DNA from: Chrysomallon squamiferum
Lineage: Eukaryota; Mollusca; Gastropoda; Neomphalida; Peltospiridae
Assembly: GCA_012295275.1 (NCBI GenBank)
Contig: CM022666.1
Location: forward strand, 2,088,616-2,152,615
DNA: 64,000 nucleotides
Direction: 5' to 3'
The notes below the pieces were generated by a model. The model saw only the letters and a list, made by a program, of their open reading frames with translations. It searched no databases and was not told the DNA's origin. Made by a program: the position numbers and the translations under genes. Shown piece by piece: positions 23,816-35,519 of this stretch (positions are counted from its first letter, which is position 1; every line of letters starts with the position of its first letter).

Positions 23816-26314
23816 GTACAATTGAATCTGAATATTGGATGCAGTTTTAAAACATCTATTATGAGATTATATACGGTACTAAATGCTTCCCAAACACTTT
23901 CTAAAGACACTCTTACTCATTAATACAGTAATAATGTAGTAATATTGCATGCAGTTATGTATTTCACTAATGTAGTAATGATAATGTAAACACATTTTAA
24001 TTTTGTACTGAAACAATATTTTAATCAGAAAGAAACGTAAGTTAACACCAAGATAGCATAGTTACCCATACAGTATTTTACCGTAAAAGTCATTTTTATT
24101 TACAACATATGTATTAGAATTGACAGAAAGTGGAACAAATTTAAAGGCAAACAGACAGATAAATACAGTACGCACAGTTCAGGTAATAATATGCAATTAA
24201 AAACATTATTAATACACGGTCACAAAAAATATGCACTGTACATACAGTGTATGCATTTATAAAAAAATACGTACTGTATTGCAATAATGATTGAAAAATT
24301 TGATATTGTTTGTGCTGTCACCAATAATGAATGATTAAAATGATGATGAAATTTTGCCATATGATGATGATGATAACACTAATGTACAGTATGGCACAGC
24401 TTAGCTGCTGCTTTACAGCACTTTAGTTAATTATTCCTACTCTTCAGGCACTTAAGTCTCTATGACCTACAAAAACCCGGTTTACCGAGCATTTGTTTTT
24501 ATGACGTTATGATAGCCTGGTATACCAAAATAGGGTTAGAGCCTAACCCGCGAATATTGAATAGGTGAGGGTATACTGTATAAATATATATTTTTTTTTT
24601 TTTTTTTTTTTTTCAACTAGATGTAATCATGTTTAATAATTTTATAAATGTATTTTTATTTATTTATTGTTTTAGGTTTGGCTAAAAGGGTTCGAGGCAG
24701 ATTACTTCTGGCATCCACATCAGAAGTATATGGAGGTAAATTTTATAATTTTAAATGATTTTTCAGATTTTAGAATTACATCATCACAATTTTAGAATTT
24801 TAAATGTTTTAGATTTAAGTATTTAAAATATAGTTTTAAATTTTTGATGTTACAAATGATATTCAGCATTTTAAATGATGTTTATTATTATTATTATAAT
24901 TAAAAACATAATTTAAAACAATAAATATCATTTGTACTATTACAACACTAACAACAACAATAATAATAAAAAATAGTTGTAGCAGTAGATGTAGTAGATG
25001 TACTAACAATAACAGTGTTATTTTAAGAATATTTATTCTGGGTTTTTTTCACTGTAGACCCTGAGGTTCATCCACAGACTGAGGATTACTGGGGCCACGT
25101 GAACCCCATTGGACCTCGTGCATGTTACGATGAAGGGAAAAGAGTTGCAGAAACGATGTGTTACGCATATCAGAAACAGGTAAACTTTCATCATTCACAG
25201 AGCTTTCATTCACACAGGTAGATAATTAGATACACAGATGTTCTTTGTTTTCAGTTAGTGACAGCTGTGTGGTTAGGTGACAGGGTTGACATCTGGCAGA
25301 CTGCAGGGTCAAATGTTACTCAGTGAATCTGTTTTTTCCATTCCAGTTTGTGACCCGTTCTATCAGATGCTGTATGCAGATGCATGTTTGTTTTTTGTTT
25401 ATTTTTTTTTATTTTTTATTTTAATATAATAAAATGCTTTTGGGTTTTTAACTAAACAAATATTTGTTTATTTAACATAGATCTTAATTGTTTATTTATT
25501 TTTATTTATTACCTTTCCTGTAATCAAAATGCTGTGATATTTTGCTAAACACATATTTTTTTTTTTTTTCATTTGTTAGTGTGTTTGTTCATTCATTCAT
25601 TCGTTCTTTCGTTCATTTATTTATTTATTTGTTTATTATTATTCCTGTACTATATTGCTTTGATATTTTATTAGACAGATACCGAGCTACCTGTTTGTTT
25701 ATTTTTGACAGGAACACATAGAAGTGAGGGTAGCAAGAATCTTCAACACGTTTGGTCCAAGAATGCACATGAATGACGGCCGTGTTGTCAGTAACTTTAT
25801 ACTGCAGGCGCTTCAGAACGAATCTATCACAGTGAGTTATAAATACACAGCAATAATCAGGCAGCATGCTGTTGCAAGCAAGAACAAATAATAATAAAAA
25901 AGAATATATATATATATATATATATATTCAAAAATGGAAAAGGCATACAACGTTACGATCCTATCTTTATTTCTTTTTTTTCTATTTTTTTTTTTTTCAT
26001 TTTCCCTTTCCTGATAAAATAAAATTCAGATATTTTTAGATAATATTTGTGATGTGCATTTCAGTTTAATGTCTCCTTAATTCAAAATGGAAATTCTTCA
26101 AATGCTATATAATAAAGATTTTTTTTTTCCAGTTGTATATTTAAATGCTTAGATGTGGGATAACTGATTAGTTTTCTGACAGATTTTATCTATAATTATC
26201 CTAGATGGTTTATAAGCTTCTGAAAACATCTGTGAATATTTTTCTTATCAAGGCAACAGCTTGCATACAAAAAAAACCCACATTTACACAAATACAGACA
26301 ACTTACATACTAAT

Positions 26315-26351
<37 letters not shown>

Positions 26352-26697
26352 ACAGACAAATATGTATGTTCTTCTGTTTGTATAGGAGTATTTATATATG
26401 GACAGGATAATTATATATATGTGCATGTACAAATAAACACATGGAATTTTTTTTTTTTTTTTTTTTTTTATAATAATAATTAATTCTTACCTGATTGTTT
26501 TATTACAGGTATATGGTGATGGAACACAAACTCGCTCTTTCCAGTACGTCAGTGACCTCGTTAATGGTTTAATAAAACTGATGAACAGCAACTACTCCCT
26601 CCCCATCAACATCGGCAACCCAGAAGAACACACCATCATGGATTTTGCACAGATTATCAGAAAACTAGTCGGTATGTGCTGCCAGAATAATAATAAA

Positions 26698-26762
<65 letters not shown>

Positions 26763-26893
26763 GAATAATGATAACAAGAATACTAATAATAATGATGATA
26801 ATAATAATAAGAAGAAGAACACACCATCATGGACTTTGCACAGATTATCATAAAACTAGTCGGTATGTGCTGCCAGAATAATAATAATAATAA

Positions 26894-26955
<62 letters not shown>

Positions 26956-28383
26956 GAATAATGATAACAAGAATACTAATATAATGATAATAATAATAAG
27001 AAGAAGAAGAACACACCATCATGGACTTTGCACAGATTATCATAAAACTAGTCAGTAGTATGTGCTGCCAGAATAATAATAATAATAAATAATAATGATG
27101 ATAATGATAACAGTAATAATAATAATAATAATACTATCAATAATAATAATGATAATAATAAAAATAATAATAATAATTATGACAGTAATAATAATAATAA
27201 TGATAACTAATAATAATAATATTAATTATAATAATATCAATAATATTGATAATAATAAAAATAATAATAATAATAACAGCAGTAATAATAATAATAATAA
27301 TAATATCAATAATAATAACAGCAGTAGTAATAACTAATAATAATAATAATAATAGTAACAACAATTATTTGAAAATAGTCACAATATAAAGAATTTAGGA
27401 GATTTCTGAGAATTTTTTTTTTAAATTATGTAACAAAACAATGGGAATAATGAAAATGAGAATAATTCCATTGTTTGTGCAGGTGGGCACAGCCAGATTG
27501 TTTTGAAGAAAGCTATGGAGGACGATCCTAGGAGAAGAAGACCAGACATCACAAGAGCAAAAAAATATTTAAACTGGCAGCCACAGGTAAAGTTGTAGTA
27601 CCTGTACAGGTAAAGTTGTTGTACCTGTACAGGTAAAGTTGTTGTACCTTTACAGGTAAAGTTGTTGTACCTGTACAGGTAAAGTTGTTAGTACCTGTAC
27701 ATCAGTGTTGTACCTGACACTTCTTTTTGACTGTTAAAATACAGTTCGTATGTACAGTTTTTCACAAAACCATTACTGGAGCAGTGGTTAGATTTAGAAA
27801 TAGCTGAAAGGGATGATTGCATAAGATTGACCTCAGTATTCTAACTAAATTAATCTTTGTGTTAAAATAATAAAATACGAAAACATGAAATTGAATTTTT
27901 TTTTTTTTTTTACTTTGGGCCATTATTATTCTTTTTTATTTTTATTCTTTTTTTCTGATCATTTGTGAAAATGTAATTAAATGTGTGTGTGTATTTGTTT
28001 GTTTGTTTGTTTGTTTATGTATGCAAGTATTTATTTATTTTCTTATATATTTATTTACTTATTTATTTATTTATTTATTTATTTGCTTACTTATTTATTT
28101 ATTTATTTATTTATTTATCTATATACATATTTATTTATTTATTCACTTATTTATTTATTTATTTACTTATTTACTTACTAACTTACTTACTTACTTATTT
28201 ATTCATTCATTTATTCACTTATTTATTCACTTATTTATTTATTTATTCACTTATTTATTTATTTATTTACTCACACAGGTTCCTATGATGGTTGGTATAA
28301 ACAAGACAATTGAATATTTTCGCAACGAACTCCGGCGTTCGCGACACAGTGAAAGAAATTTGCATTCACCTGATGAGACGTAA
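15630..28383 (+). CDS. UXS1: UDP-glucuronate decarboxylase 1 (UDP-xylose synthase), 12 exons
   Basis: It converts UDP-glucuronate to UDP-xylose in the Golgi lumen, using bound NAD, for xylosylated glycans and proteoglycan linkers. Coding exons: 15630-15714, 19257-19293, 21168-21245, 22050-22107, 22392-22572, 23517-23621, 24676-24735, 25058-25179, 25712-25831, 26509-26671, 27483-27586, 28279-28383. All junctions are GT-AG, phases agree, and the sum is 1218 nt (405 aa). Residues 1-13 are a short cytosolic tail, 14-28 a membrane anchor, and about 35-65 a charged stem helix. The extended SDR fold then starts with GGAGFVG (about 89-95). Further landmarks are STSE (195-198), catalytic Y225 and K229 (YDEGK) and the substrate-loop [12 protein letters not shown] (260-271). 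Length and exon content match animal UXS1. The start is set by the MVVSISRL N-terminus, which aligns with the family. Introns 5, 10 and 11 carry unusual duplications (see findings). Confidence 0.95.
15715..19256 (+). other. UXS1: UXS1 intron 1
   Basis: A 3.5-kb intron without coding signal. A segment of about 52 bp at 17414-17466 recurs at 18604-18654 (TTGCACAATTC...ATTAGATACAAATACAAAGTCTA). A degenerate 'CAGCATCAGCATAC..AAATGGTA' unit occurs at about 18672-18725 and again at 18810-18865. CA runs lie at 17138-17155 and 17365-17390, and a GT run at 19100-19128. Frame-shaped stretches here are AT-rich noise. Confidence 0.8.
19294..21167 (+). other. UXS1: UXS1 intron 2
   Basis: About 1.9 kb, with a GT/TATG microsatellite cluster at 19640-19870. 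A short tandem duplicate of ACCATAATAAGAAAAGGTC lies at 20078-20123. The rest is unique AT-rich sequence with no exon-like open frame flanked by splice sites. Confidence 0.7.
21246..22049 (+). other. UXS1: UXS1 intron 3
   Basis: About 0.8 kb, AT-rich, with TA runs (21355-21381 and about 22008-22040). No exon-like signal inside. Confidence 0.7.
22160..22265. repeat. CA microsatellites in UXS1 intron 4
   Basis: Two CA runs (22167-22189 and 22218-22247) are separated by a short unique segment. They sit in the 284-bp intron 4. Confidence 0.9.
22573..23245 (+). repeat. Diverged ~120-bp tandem array starting at the UXS1 exon 5 donor
   Basis: About six units recur with landmarks 'TTTCT..TCTGTTGTATA', 'CACTTACACACACATACA', 'ACTGACAGAAAGA' and 'GAAGATAAATGGAAAAAG'. 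The TCT landmark falls at about 22576, 22701, 22810, 22934, 23072 and 23188, a mean spacing near 122 bp. The first unit begins immediately after the exon 5 splice donor at 22573. One unit contains a GT run (23113-23154). Confidence 0.75.
23622..24675 (+). other. UXS1: UXS1 intron 6
   Basis: About 1.05 kb, with a TA run (about 23774-23808), a T run (24590-24613) and GATGAT repeats around 24340-24370. No exon signal is evident. Confidence 0.7.
25180..25711 (+). other. UXS1: UXS1 intron 8 with possible SINE-like fragment
   Basis: About 530 bp. The stretch 25260-25325 has a spacing reminiscent of a tRNA-derived SINE head: a GTGTGGTTAGGTG A-box-like segment, then GGGTCAAATGTT, B-box-like, about 35 nt later. 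The body and tail are not recognisable, so this is only a suggestion. The remainder is ATTT-rich. Confidence 0.3.
25832..26508 (+). other. UXS1: UXS1 intron 9
   Basis: About 680 bp, with a TA run (25905-25926), T runs, and a CA run (26319-26346). No coding signal. Confidence 0.7.
26622..27080 (+). repeat. Triplicated exon 10 tail with its splice donor, 191-192 bp unit
   Basis: The last 49 or so nt of UXS1 exon 10 plus the first intron bases and an AAT/GAT microsatellite are repeated. The true copy starts at about 26622, copy 2 at about 26813 and copy 3 at about 27004. Copies 2 and 3 share two changes against the real exon (GACTTT for GATTTT, ATCATAAAA for ATCAGAAAA). They therefore arose by one duplication followed by duplication of the new copy. 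Copy 2 keeps the exact donor GGTATGTGC (GT at 26863). Copy 3 has it altered (GTCAGTAGTATGTG). Confidence 0.9.
27081..27365. repeat. AAT/GATAAT low-complexity block in UXS1 intron 10
   Basis: Degenerate AATAAT, GATAAT and AACAGCAGT repeats fill the rest of intron 10 up to about 27365. The Asn- or Ile-rich frames on both strands are microsatellite translations. Confidence 0.9.
27584..27715 (+). repeat. 23-bp minisatellite built on the UXS1 exon 11 splice donor
   Basis: CAG|GTAAAGTTG occurs at the true donor (GT at 27587) and again with GT at 27610, 27633, 27656 and 27679, a spacing of exactly 23 bp. Each later unit contains the 14-bp palindrome TACCTGTACAGGTA (one unit has TTTACAG instead of TGTACAG). 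In the exon 11 frame the first intron codons are GTA AAG TTG TAG, so use of any downstream donor would add an in-frame stop. Confidence 0.93.
27990..28270. repeat. TTTA-type microsatellite before UXS1 exon 12
   Basis: A long TTTA/CTTA tetranucleotide tract, about 280 bp including a short GTTT start, runs almost up to the acceptor TCACACAG (28271-28278). All three plus-strand frames are open and give Tyr/Leu/Phe/Ile-rich artefacts. The last one fuses with the true exon 12 frame. Confidence 0.9.
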
Positions 28384-29888
28384 CCTGCTGCTGGATTCGA
28401 TCCACAAACCTCCCACACGACACATCAGGCTTCTTTTGTCATCCTGGACAAGAAAAACATCTTCTAATTGAAGCCTATGATATTAAAAAAAATATATATT
28501 AATAATAATAATAATAATTTTTTTTTTTTTTTTAAATGCATCTTTTTATTAATAATGGAGATAGAAAGATACAACTTTTCGTTAATCAGGTAACAAAGAT
28601 CCCATTGTTTTATTAATGAGGACAACACAAAGATACAATATTTTATTAATCAGTGTAACACAAAGCAGATGGTATAAAGATATAATTTTTTTTTTACTAA
28701 GTTGACTAAAAAGATAATTTTTTTTTTAACTAAGTTGACTAAAAAGATGCAATTTTTACTAAGTTGACTAAAAAGATACAACATATTATAAATAAAGGTA
28801 GCAAACTGATATCAAGATAAAAACTCTTTGTTATTGAAAATTACAGAAAGATACAATTTTGTTCCAACTGGATGATGATACAATTAATTTGATTAACAAG
28901 GATACTATCATCTTCTATTCATTCGTTCAGGATATTTGATGATGGACATTTTCAAAGAGAAATATTTTACCAAAATGATCTTTGACTAGGTTTTGTATTC
29001 ACTGTGATTTCAGTTCCTTGGTTTTAATTTATAAACATTCCTTTTTGTTTCAGGTTTAGTTTATAATCCTTGTTTGCTTGTTTTCATTTTTTCATATTAA
29101 TCAGCTACACTGAAATCATGTTTAATTACTTTTCTACTGATTTTCAGTTATTTTTGCTATTATTATTATTATTACTACAACTACTAGTATTGTGTTATTA
29201 TCATTATTAATATTATCATTGTCATCATCATTACTAGTAATACTATTGAATTTATCATTATTATTATCATCTTCATTATCATTGCAACTATTATAATCAT
29301 TACTGCTGTCATAGTCATTGTTATAAATATTGTTATTATTTTTTTTTTTATTTTTTTATTATTATTATTATTATTATTTTATACTGATCTTGGTATAAGT
29401 CATATTTTATACATTATAAATTCACAAAATATTTAAAACTAGTCCTTGGCAACATACATAATTAATTACAAATTAGTTTTTGTAAGTTTGATTACAAACA
29501 TATTTAAATTTAGATCAATGGTGTACCAGTGTACTTACACACATATTCTTTTTTCATCATTCTCATCATCATCATTATTATTTTTATTATCATTTCATAA
29601 TAAATGTTCTGTTTACATATATACGTGCACACATTCACATTACCAAACGTATCTGTTTTAAATTATTTTAAATTTCCTTGTATTCATTCAGTACTAAAAC
29701 AAGAAAAGAAAAGATAAAATTAGCTATTTTTATTATTTTATATATCAAGATGATAAAATTCCAGGTGATAGATTCTGGTCTCATTAGGTAGAGATTAATA
29801 TAAATCAAATGCACACATTTAACATAATTTTCCAATTAAAAGATAATTCCATAAATTAAATAAGATAAATTGCATTAACATTATGTTG

Positions 29889-29935
<47 letters not shown>

Positions 29936-30110
29936 ATAAATGTATTTTTTATTTATTTTTTTTTTTTTTTTAATAAAATTAATTTTATTTTATATTTTAA
30001 CCTTCATAAAATTGGAATTTCAGATGCACATATTTTCTTTCTGATTAACGATGATAATCAATTATTTTTCAATTTTTGTTTTATCTATACATTTTAAAGT
30101 TATTTTTTTG

Positions 30111-30166
<56 letters not shown>

Positions 30167-31814
30167 TTCTTCATATACTTGGAACTTCTTTGGCAAAACA
30201 CACATGCCTAAAAAGTACCTCTGTAAGAAATGCTGTGTTCAAGAAATGGGATTTTGAACACGATTAAACATAAAGGAAATTAAAAAGAAAATCTCGGACT
30301 GCATGTTCTTGCACCAGATAAAATAAAAGACAGATATTTTGGTGATTTTGAGCAGGAAAAGTTTTGAGACTTCACGAATCTATTCATGGGGAGGGGCACA
30401 CAACTGTGGAATTATCATTTTGGATTTAATGAGTGCAATAAGGGAGTTGTCTCCCCTAGCTCTATAAATAGTAACAAAGATGTTGGAAAGTAGTTCATTG
30501 ACGATGATGTTTTAGTTGGATTGTTCCTGTTTTTAGATATTTAGGTCAAGATATTAAATTTGTGTTAATAGATGAATAATGATTTCAGAATTTAAATCTA
30601 GAACTTTGTCAATATAAACAAATTTATTGTTTCCCTTATGTGTGTATAAGATTTTTGTGATGACAGTAAGTAGGAAATTAGTCATTAAATTAAAAACTTT
30701 TATAATTAAATCTACACTATTTTAACAGGAGTTTGTGTAAAATATATTTATATGTATTTTTCTTGTATTCAGACTTTGTCATGGGAATCTTTTTGTTTCT
30801 TGTTTTGCTTTTCTCATTTTTGTTTAATTTCTTATTAAAAGAAAAAACTATGAATATATTGTAAATGTAATTTGTTGGTTTATCATTTGTATTATTGCTG
30901 AATTAATTATGGATTGACATGTTGATTAATATTTGTATCTGAATTTAAATTGTCACAATACTGAGTTGATTTGCGGGTTTGATTGTTTTTGTTTATTTTG
31001 TGGGGTTGTTTTGTTTTGGAGGTTTTCTTTTCTGTCATTTTTTTTATATGTTGGATTTTCATTATTTAAATACCTGATTATTTATTTGAATTTTGTCTGG
31101 AGGGTTTGTTATTGTTGAATTTTCATTATTTTCTGTTTTGCTTTTTCAGAAGGAAGGTTTATAATTATTTTCACTTTTTTTTCTTTCTTTTTTTTTTAAT
31201 TATGGGGGTTATTCATTCTTTGTTTGATATTTGTAAATATAATACAGAGATGCATTTTTCTCTTTATGTTGAACATTTAAAAAAAAAAAATTATATTTTT
31301 CAAATGGTTGATAAATATTAACATTCCTATTTTTTGTTTTTATTTTTACAATCTGTTGTTATAACCTGTTTTGTTTCCAACCTGTTATTTCTTTCAAAAC
31401 ATTTATAATAAATTTTAAACAAATTATTTCTCTCTAAGTCAACAATTAATGGCAGCTATAGAGTGAAGACTTTTCACACAAAATGTTCTTCCTCGTTAGA
31501 AAATAGTTCTTCAAAATGATGAAAAGAAAAGAAAAACCAATGCATTATCGTCATCAGCATTTTCATAGTGAGGTGAAGGTGACATTAACACAGTGCAATT
31601 TAAATGTTAATGAGATAGTTAAATGTAAGGAATTATTTTTTTATTTTTTTATTTTTTACATATTTAAAACAGACTTCAATTAGATTATTGGCCGATTATC
31701 TGGAATGCCCCAAAAATCTTTAAAAATTCTTTAAATCTATTTAAATTTTAAACATCACCATCATCATCATCATTATTATTATTTTGCAGTTTTTCTTTCC
31801 TTTCTTTACTGATC

Positions 31815-31845
<31 letters not shown>

Positions 31846-31965
31846 TCCATTCATATCTGCACTTCAAATATGTAGGCTTTATTTAATATAGTCAGAAATG
31901 TACGTACTAACCTAACATATCACATATATATAAATATATATTATTTTACTGTTGAATATATTTTG

Positions 31966-32007
<42 letters not shown>

Positions 32008-33830
32008 CAAATAAGAAATTCATTAGTCATTTATTATCATTTTCTTCTGATTATTCTGTTATTTTTATTATTATCATTGTATTTTAATTTATTTAAAATT
32101 TATCAGTTTTTGAAAGTACAAGAAAGTTTTCTGAATTCATTTTTCTGACTGCTCTACAAAACAAAAATAGTTGCATTTCTTTTAAAACGTTTTTTCGATT
32201 GCCATTAATTTTATGATATATATATATATATATTTTTTTTATCAGTGTTTGTAAAACCCGTAGTCAAATTTATAATTCATTTAGTCAAGTCTATAAATAC
32301 ATTGACTAAAATGAGTGACTAACCAAGCACATTTTTTTTTCATTGAAATCAAACTCATTTAATTTACTAAATCTTATAGACAAATTTTCTTATTCACTAA
32401 GTGTCGAAATTTAGTCATCTGACTGTCTTAAAACAAGACCAATCAATTTCAACTTAATCAAGTTAGCAATAAAGATGAGTCAAGTTTTCAGCTGATTCAA
32501 GTCAAATTTACAACTTGTTTAATCAAGACTACAGTCAATGTTGTCATTTCTGTAATTCATTAAGTCATGTTAAACATTCTTACATTTTTATTACTTATTA
32601 TTTATTGTAAGAAAAAAAGTTATAAAATCAAAAAAGCTTTGATCCAAATTTACAACACTTAGTTACTTTTTAACTTAAATAACATTGATGTATTGAAAAA
32701 ATAAATAAATAAATAAAACTGACAGAAGCTTAATTTGTTTACATTTCTGTATAAATACAAAATGGTGATTATTATATAATCTTTTCTTTGTTAAAATCTG
32801 TATATTAATCTTTTTCTTCTTCTTTAATTTTAATTATTGTTATTTTATTTAATTATTAAGTGTTTTTTATTTTTTGTTAGTTTTGTTTTTGTTTAATGAA
32901 TTATGAAACATGAAGGAAGTATTCAGATGCATGACAAATTACTTGCTCTAAGTTATATAATATTAAACATAAATTATCTAGGAAGTAACATGTATATAGC
33001 AGAGTTGTAATTATAATCAGTATATTTAAAAACAAAATTATGTATCTGTATACGTACATATGTACGTGTGTGTGTGTTTATACAATGTATTTACTTGATG
33101 TACATAATTATTATGGTTGTTGTGTGATTATATAAAATGAATTATGAATTGAATTTTGTGAAAAGGAACATCTGTGTCTGTTTTATTTTGTATTAATATT
33201 TAAATTAAAAATAATTTAAACTTTTAACTACTGAAGTAAAATCATTATCAGCTTATTTCCTCCTTCATTCTTCAGTCATATCCCATGCCAAATTCTAAAG
33301 TCATTATCTGTACTTTCCTGTATATGAGAAGGAGGAGCACACAACAGACTTCTTGCTGTCCATGGATAGGAATAGCCCATAATAGTGATCATGATGGATT
33401 TCCTTTCACTCACTCACTCACTCACATACAGGCAAATATTAATAAAATGCAGAGTGGTATCAGTCACATATTCAGTAATTCATTCAATTCAGTCCTCAGA
33501 TCCTGTTTTTGGTACCTGACAAAGAAAGAAAAAAGTCTAGTTTTAACTGCCATCTTTTTATTTCTTTATCGTTTTTTTTTTCTTCAAGAAGACACCAAAA
33601 TCACAAACATCTAACACATCATCCAGTTTAATCACAAACAACTTTGTTTTGTTTTCCCTTTTTTTTTTTTTTTTTTTTTTTTTAAAACTGACATCATCTC
33701 TGTCAGGATATATTCTGTAGTCTTGGGTGTTTGCTTTATTTTATTTTTGTTTGTTTTGTTTGGTTTTTTGTCTGTTTTTTTTTAATTGTTGGGGTATTTT
33801 GTTGTTCATTTTTGGTCTGGATATTTGTTG
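28384..33830 (+). other. UXS1 3' UTR and UXS1-TRAPPC1 convergent interval
   Basis: No further coding exon is seen between the UXS1 stop (28381-28383) and the TRAPPC1 stop (33836-33838, minus). Candidate plus-strand poly(A) signals include AATAAA at 28791, with others in the AT-rich DNA to about 33.2 kb. Candidate minus-strand signals for TRAPPC1 are the TTTATT motifs at 33735-33745. Repeats include three units of TACTAAGTTGACTAAAAAGAT (28696-28778), TTA tracts (29157-29175, 29355-29377, 30116-30167) and GT runs (29890-29929, 31972-32005). 32240-32560 carries a diffuse series of AGTCAA/TAGTCAAGT words. Confidence 0.6.
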
Positions 33831-33835
33831 CTTAT

Positions 33836-34419
33836 TTATGACACCTTAACTGGGAAGAATGGTAGTCCTTTGACATAATCGTCCAGTTTGGTTTTGAACA
33901 ATTCACTAGTGATGGGCCCACCGAGAACATGCAGTGGATTCTTAACGACATATTCCACATATATCTGAAACCAAATCAGAAAGAAAACATAATTAATATT
34001 TTAAGACTTAATATTTTGACAATCACTCTATAACAAGATAAAAAAAAACATAGAAGAATTTCACGGACACGAATAAAATATATTCTATAGCAATTTTTTT
34101 ATTATTATTTTTTTTTGTAAGTCACAAAAAAAAAAAACAGCATTAAACGTGAATACTCACAGAACTGTAAATCTGCTGTAAAACGTCTTTGATGTTGGGG
34201 ACACTGAGGTCAGTGTTCATGATAAACTTCAGTCCACTCGGAGTCTCGTAAAAATGAAGTTTGTACTTGCTAGTCTTGAAGTTCATGAAACCTTCTTTCC
34301 TGAGTTTAGTTAAGGCAATAATTGACTCCATTTTGTAGAATATTACAATTTTTTTTTTTTTTTTTTTTTTTTATATATTATTTATGTATTTATCATTTAT
34401 TTTTTATTTTTTTTATTTA

Positions 34420-34456
<37 letters not shown>

Positions 34457-35462
34457 CTATATTTTCTAAATCATTATCATCTACATTATTATTATTATTA
34501 TTATTATTATATGGAACCAAATGAAAACAATAAAATTAATTTGACAATAATCTTATTATTAAAGAAATATCTATGAAGTGTTTCAGTTAACTTTAAAACC
34601 AAATTTAAGAAGAAAACATTTTAACTTCAAGACATAACTCTAAAACAAGCTATCAAAAAACTCTGACCATATTACAATTTAATTGTCAGGTAGATGAATG
34701 TTTATCAAAGCCGGCCTGTTCACAAAGACCCTGTAACATAAACATATATTCATCTATAAAGTAAAAATATTCTACCATTAAGTTAGTTTTTTTCTGTTTT
34801 TGTTTGTTAAATTTAATCAATTCTCTATGATTTTAACCCAGTAAAACAAGAACAAAGATACATATCATATGGCGATATTCGACTAACAAATGATTTAATA
34901 GACACAATCATTCCATACATCAGTTTATATTCCTGCAAAAAGAAAGAAGAAAAAGAAAAAAGAAATGGTTATCCGATTCACATGTAAACAAAATTTGAAA
35001 AAAAAAGAAAATATCTGTTCTTCAGTAATTTATGTTATTCTTGACTCTCACAAAATTTTAATATTTCTTAATTGTTATTTGACATAATTATTTTAAACTG
35101 ATTAGTGTATCTTCAGAATTATGAATATTATTTTAATTAATGAAGTGAATTATAACAAATGATAGTCAGTGGAATTTTTATCATATCAATATTGAAGGTA
35201 TGATTATCTATCTATCCTGACAGACAGATAGATAGATAGTAATCATAACATCTGAAGCTGTACCTAGATGATTCATATTTTCAATTACTGGAATTAGTTT
35301 CTGGTGGATATTTTGAATTGAAACAAAAACTGTTCTGTTCACTTTCCAGTGACTATGGGACACATTTAATACTGACCATATTAATACTAATTAGTAAATG
35401 TTTGTTCTTTGCCACTGGTCACAAGCTTCATAAATTTGGTAGATTATAAACAATTAGAAATC

Positions 35463-35519
<57 letters not shown>

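Noticed and set aside
26592-27364. Asn/Asp-rich and Ile/Leu-rich frames in UXS1 intron 10
   Set aside because: AAT/GATAAT repeats; the first begins as real exon 10 and runs into the intron.
27584-27715. CRISPR-like regular repeats
   Set aside because: Direct 23-bp tandem repeats without spacers, in a eukaryotic intron; no cas genes.
27981-28383. 132-codon frame from 27985 that ends at the UXS1 stop
   Set aside because: The first 98 codons are TTTA microsatellite in intron 11. Only 28279-28383 is the real exon 12.
34143-34331. A 62-aa stand-alone gene on the minus strand
   Set aside because: Only 34161-34299 is coding, as exon 3 of TRAPPC1; both ends of the frame run into introns.
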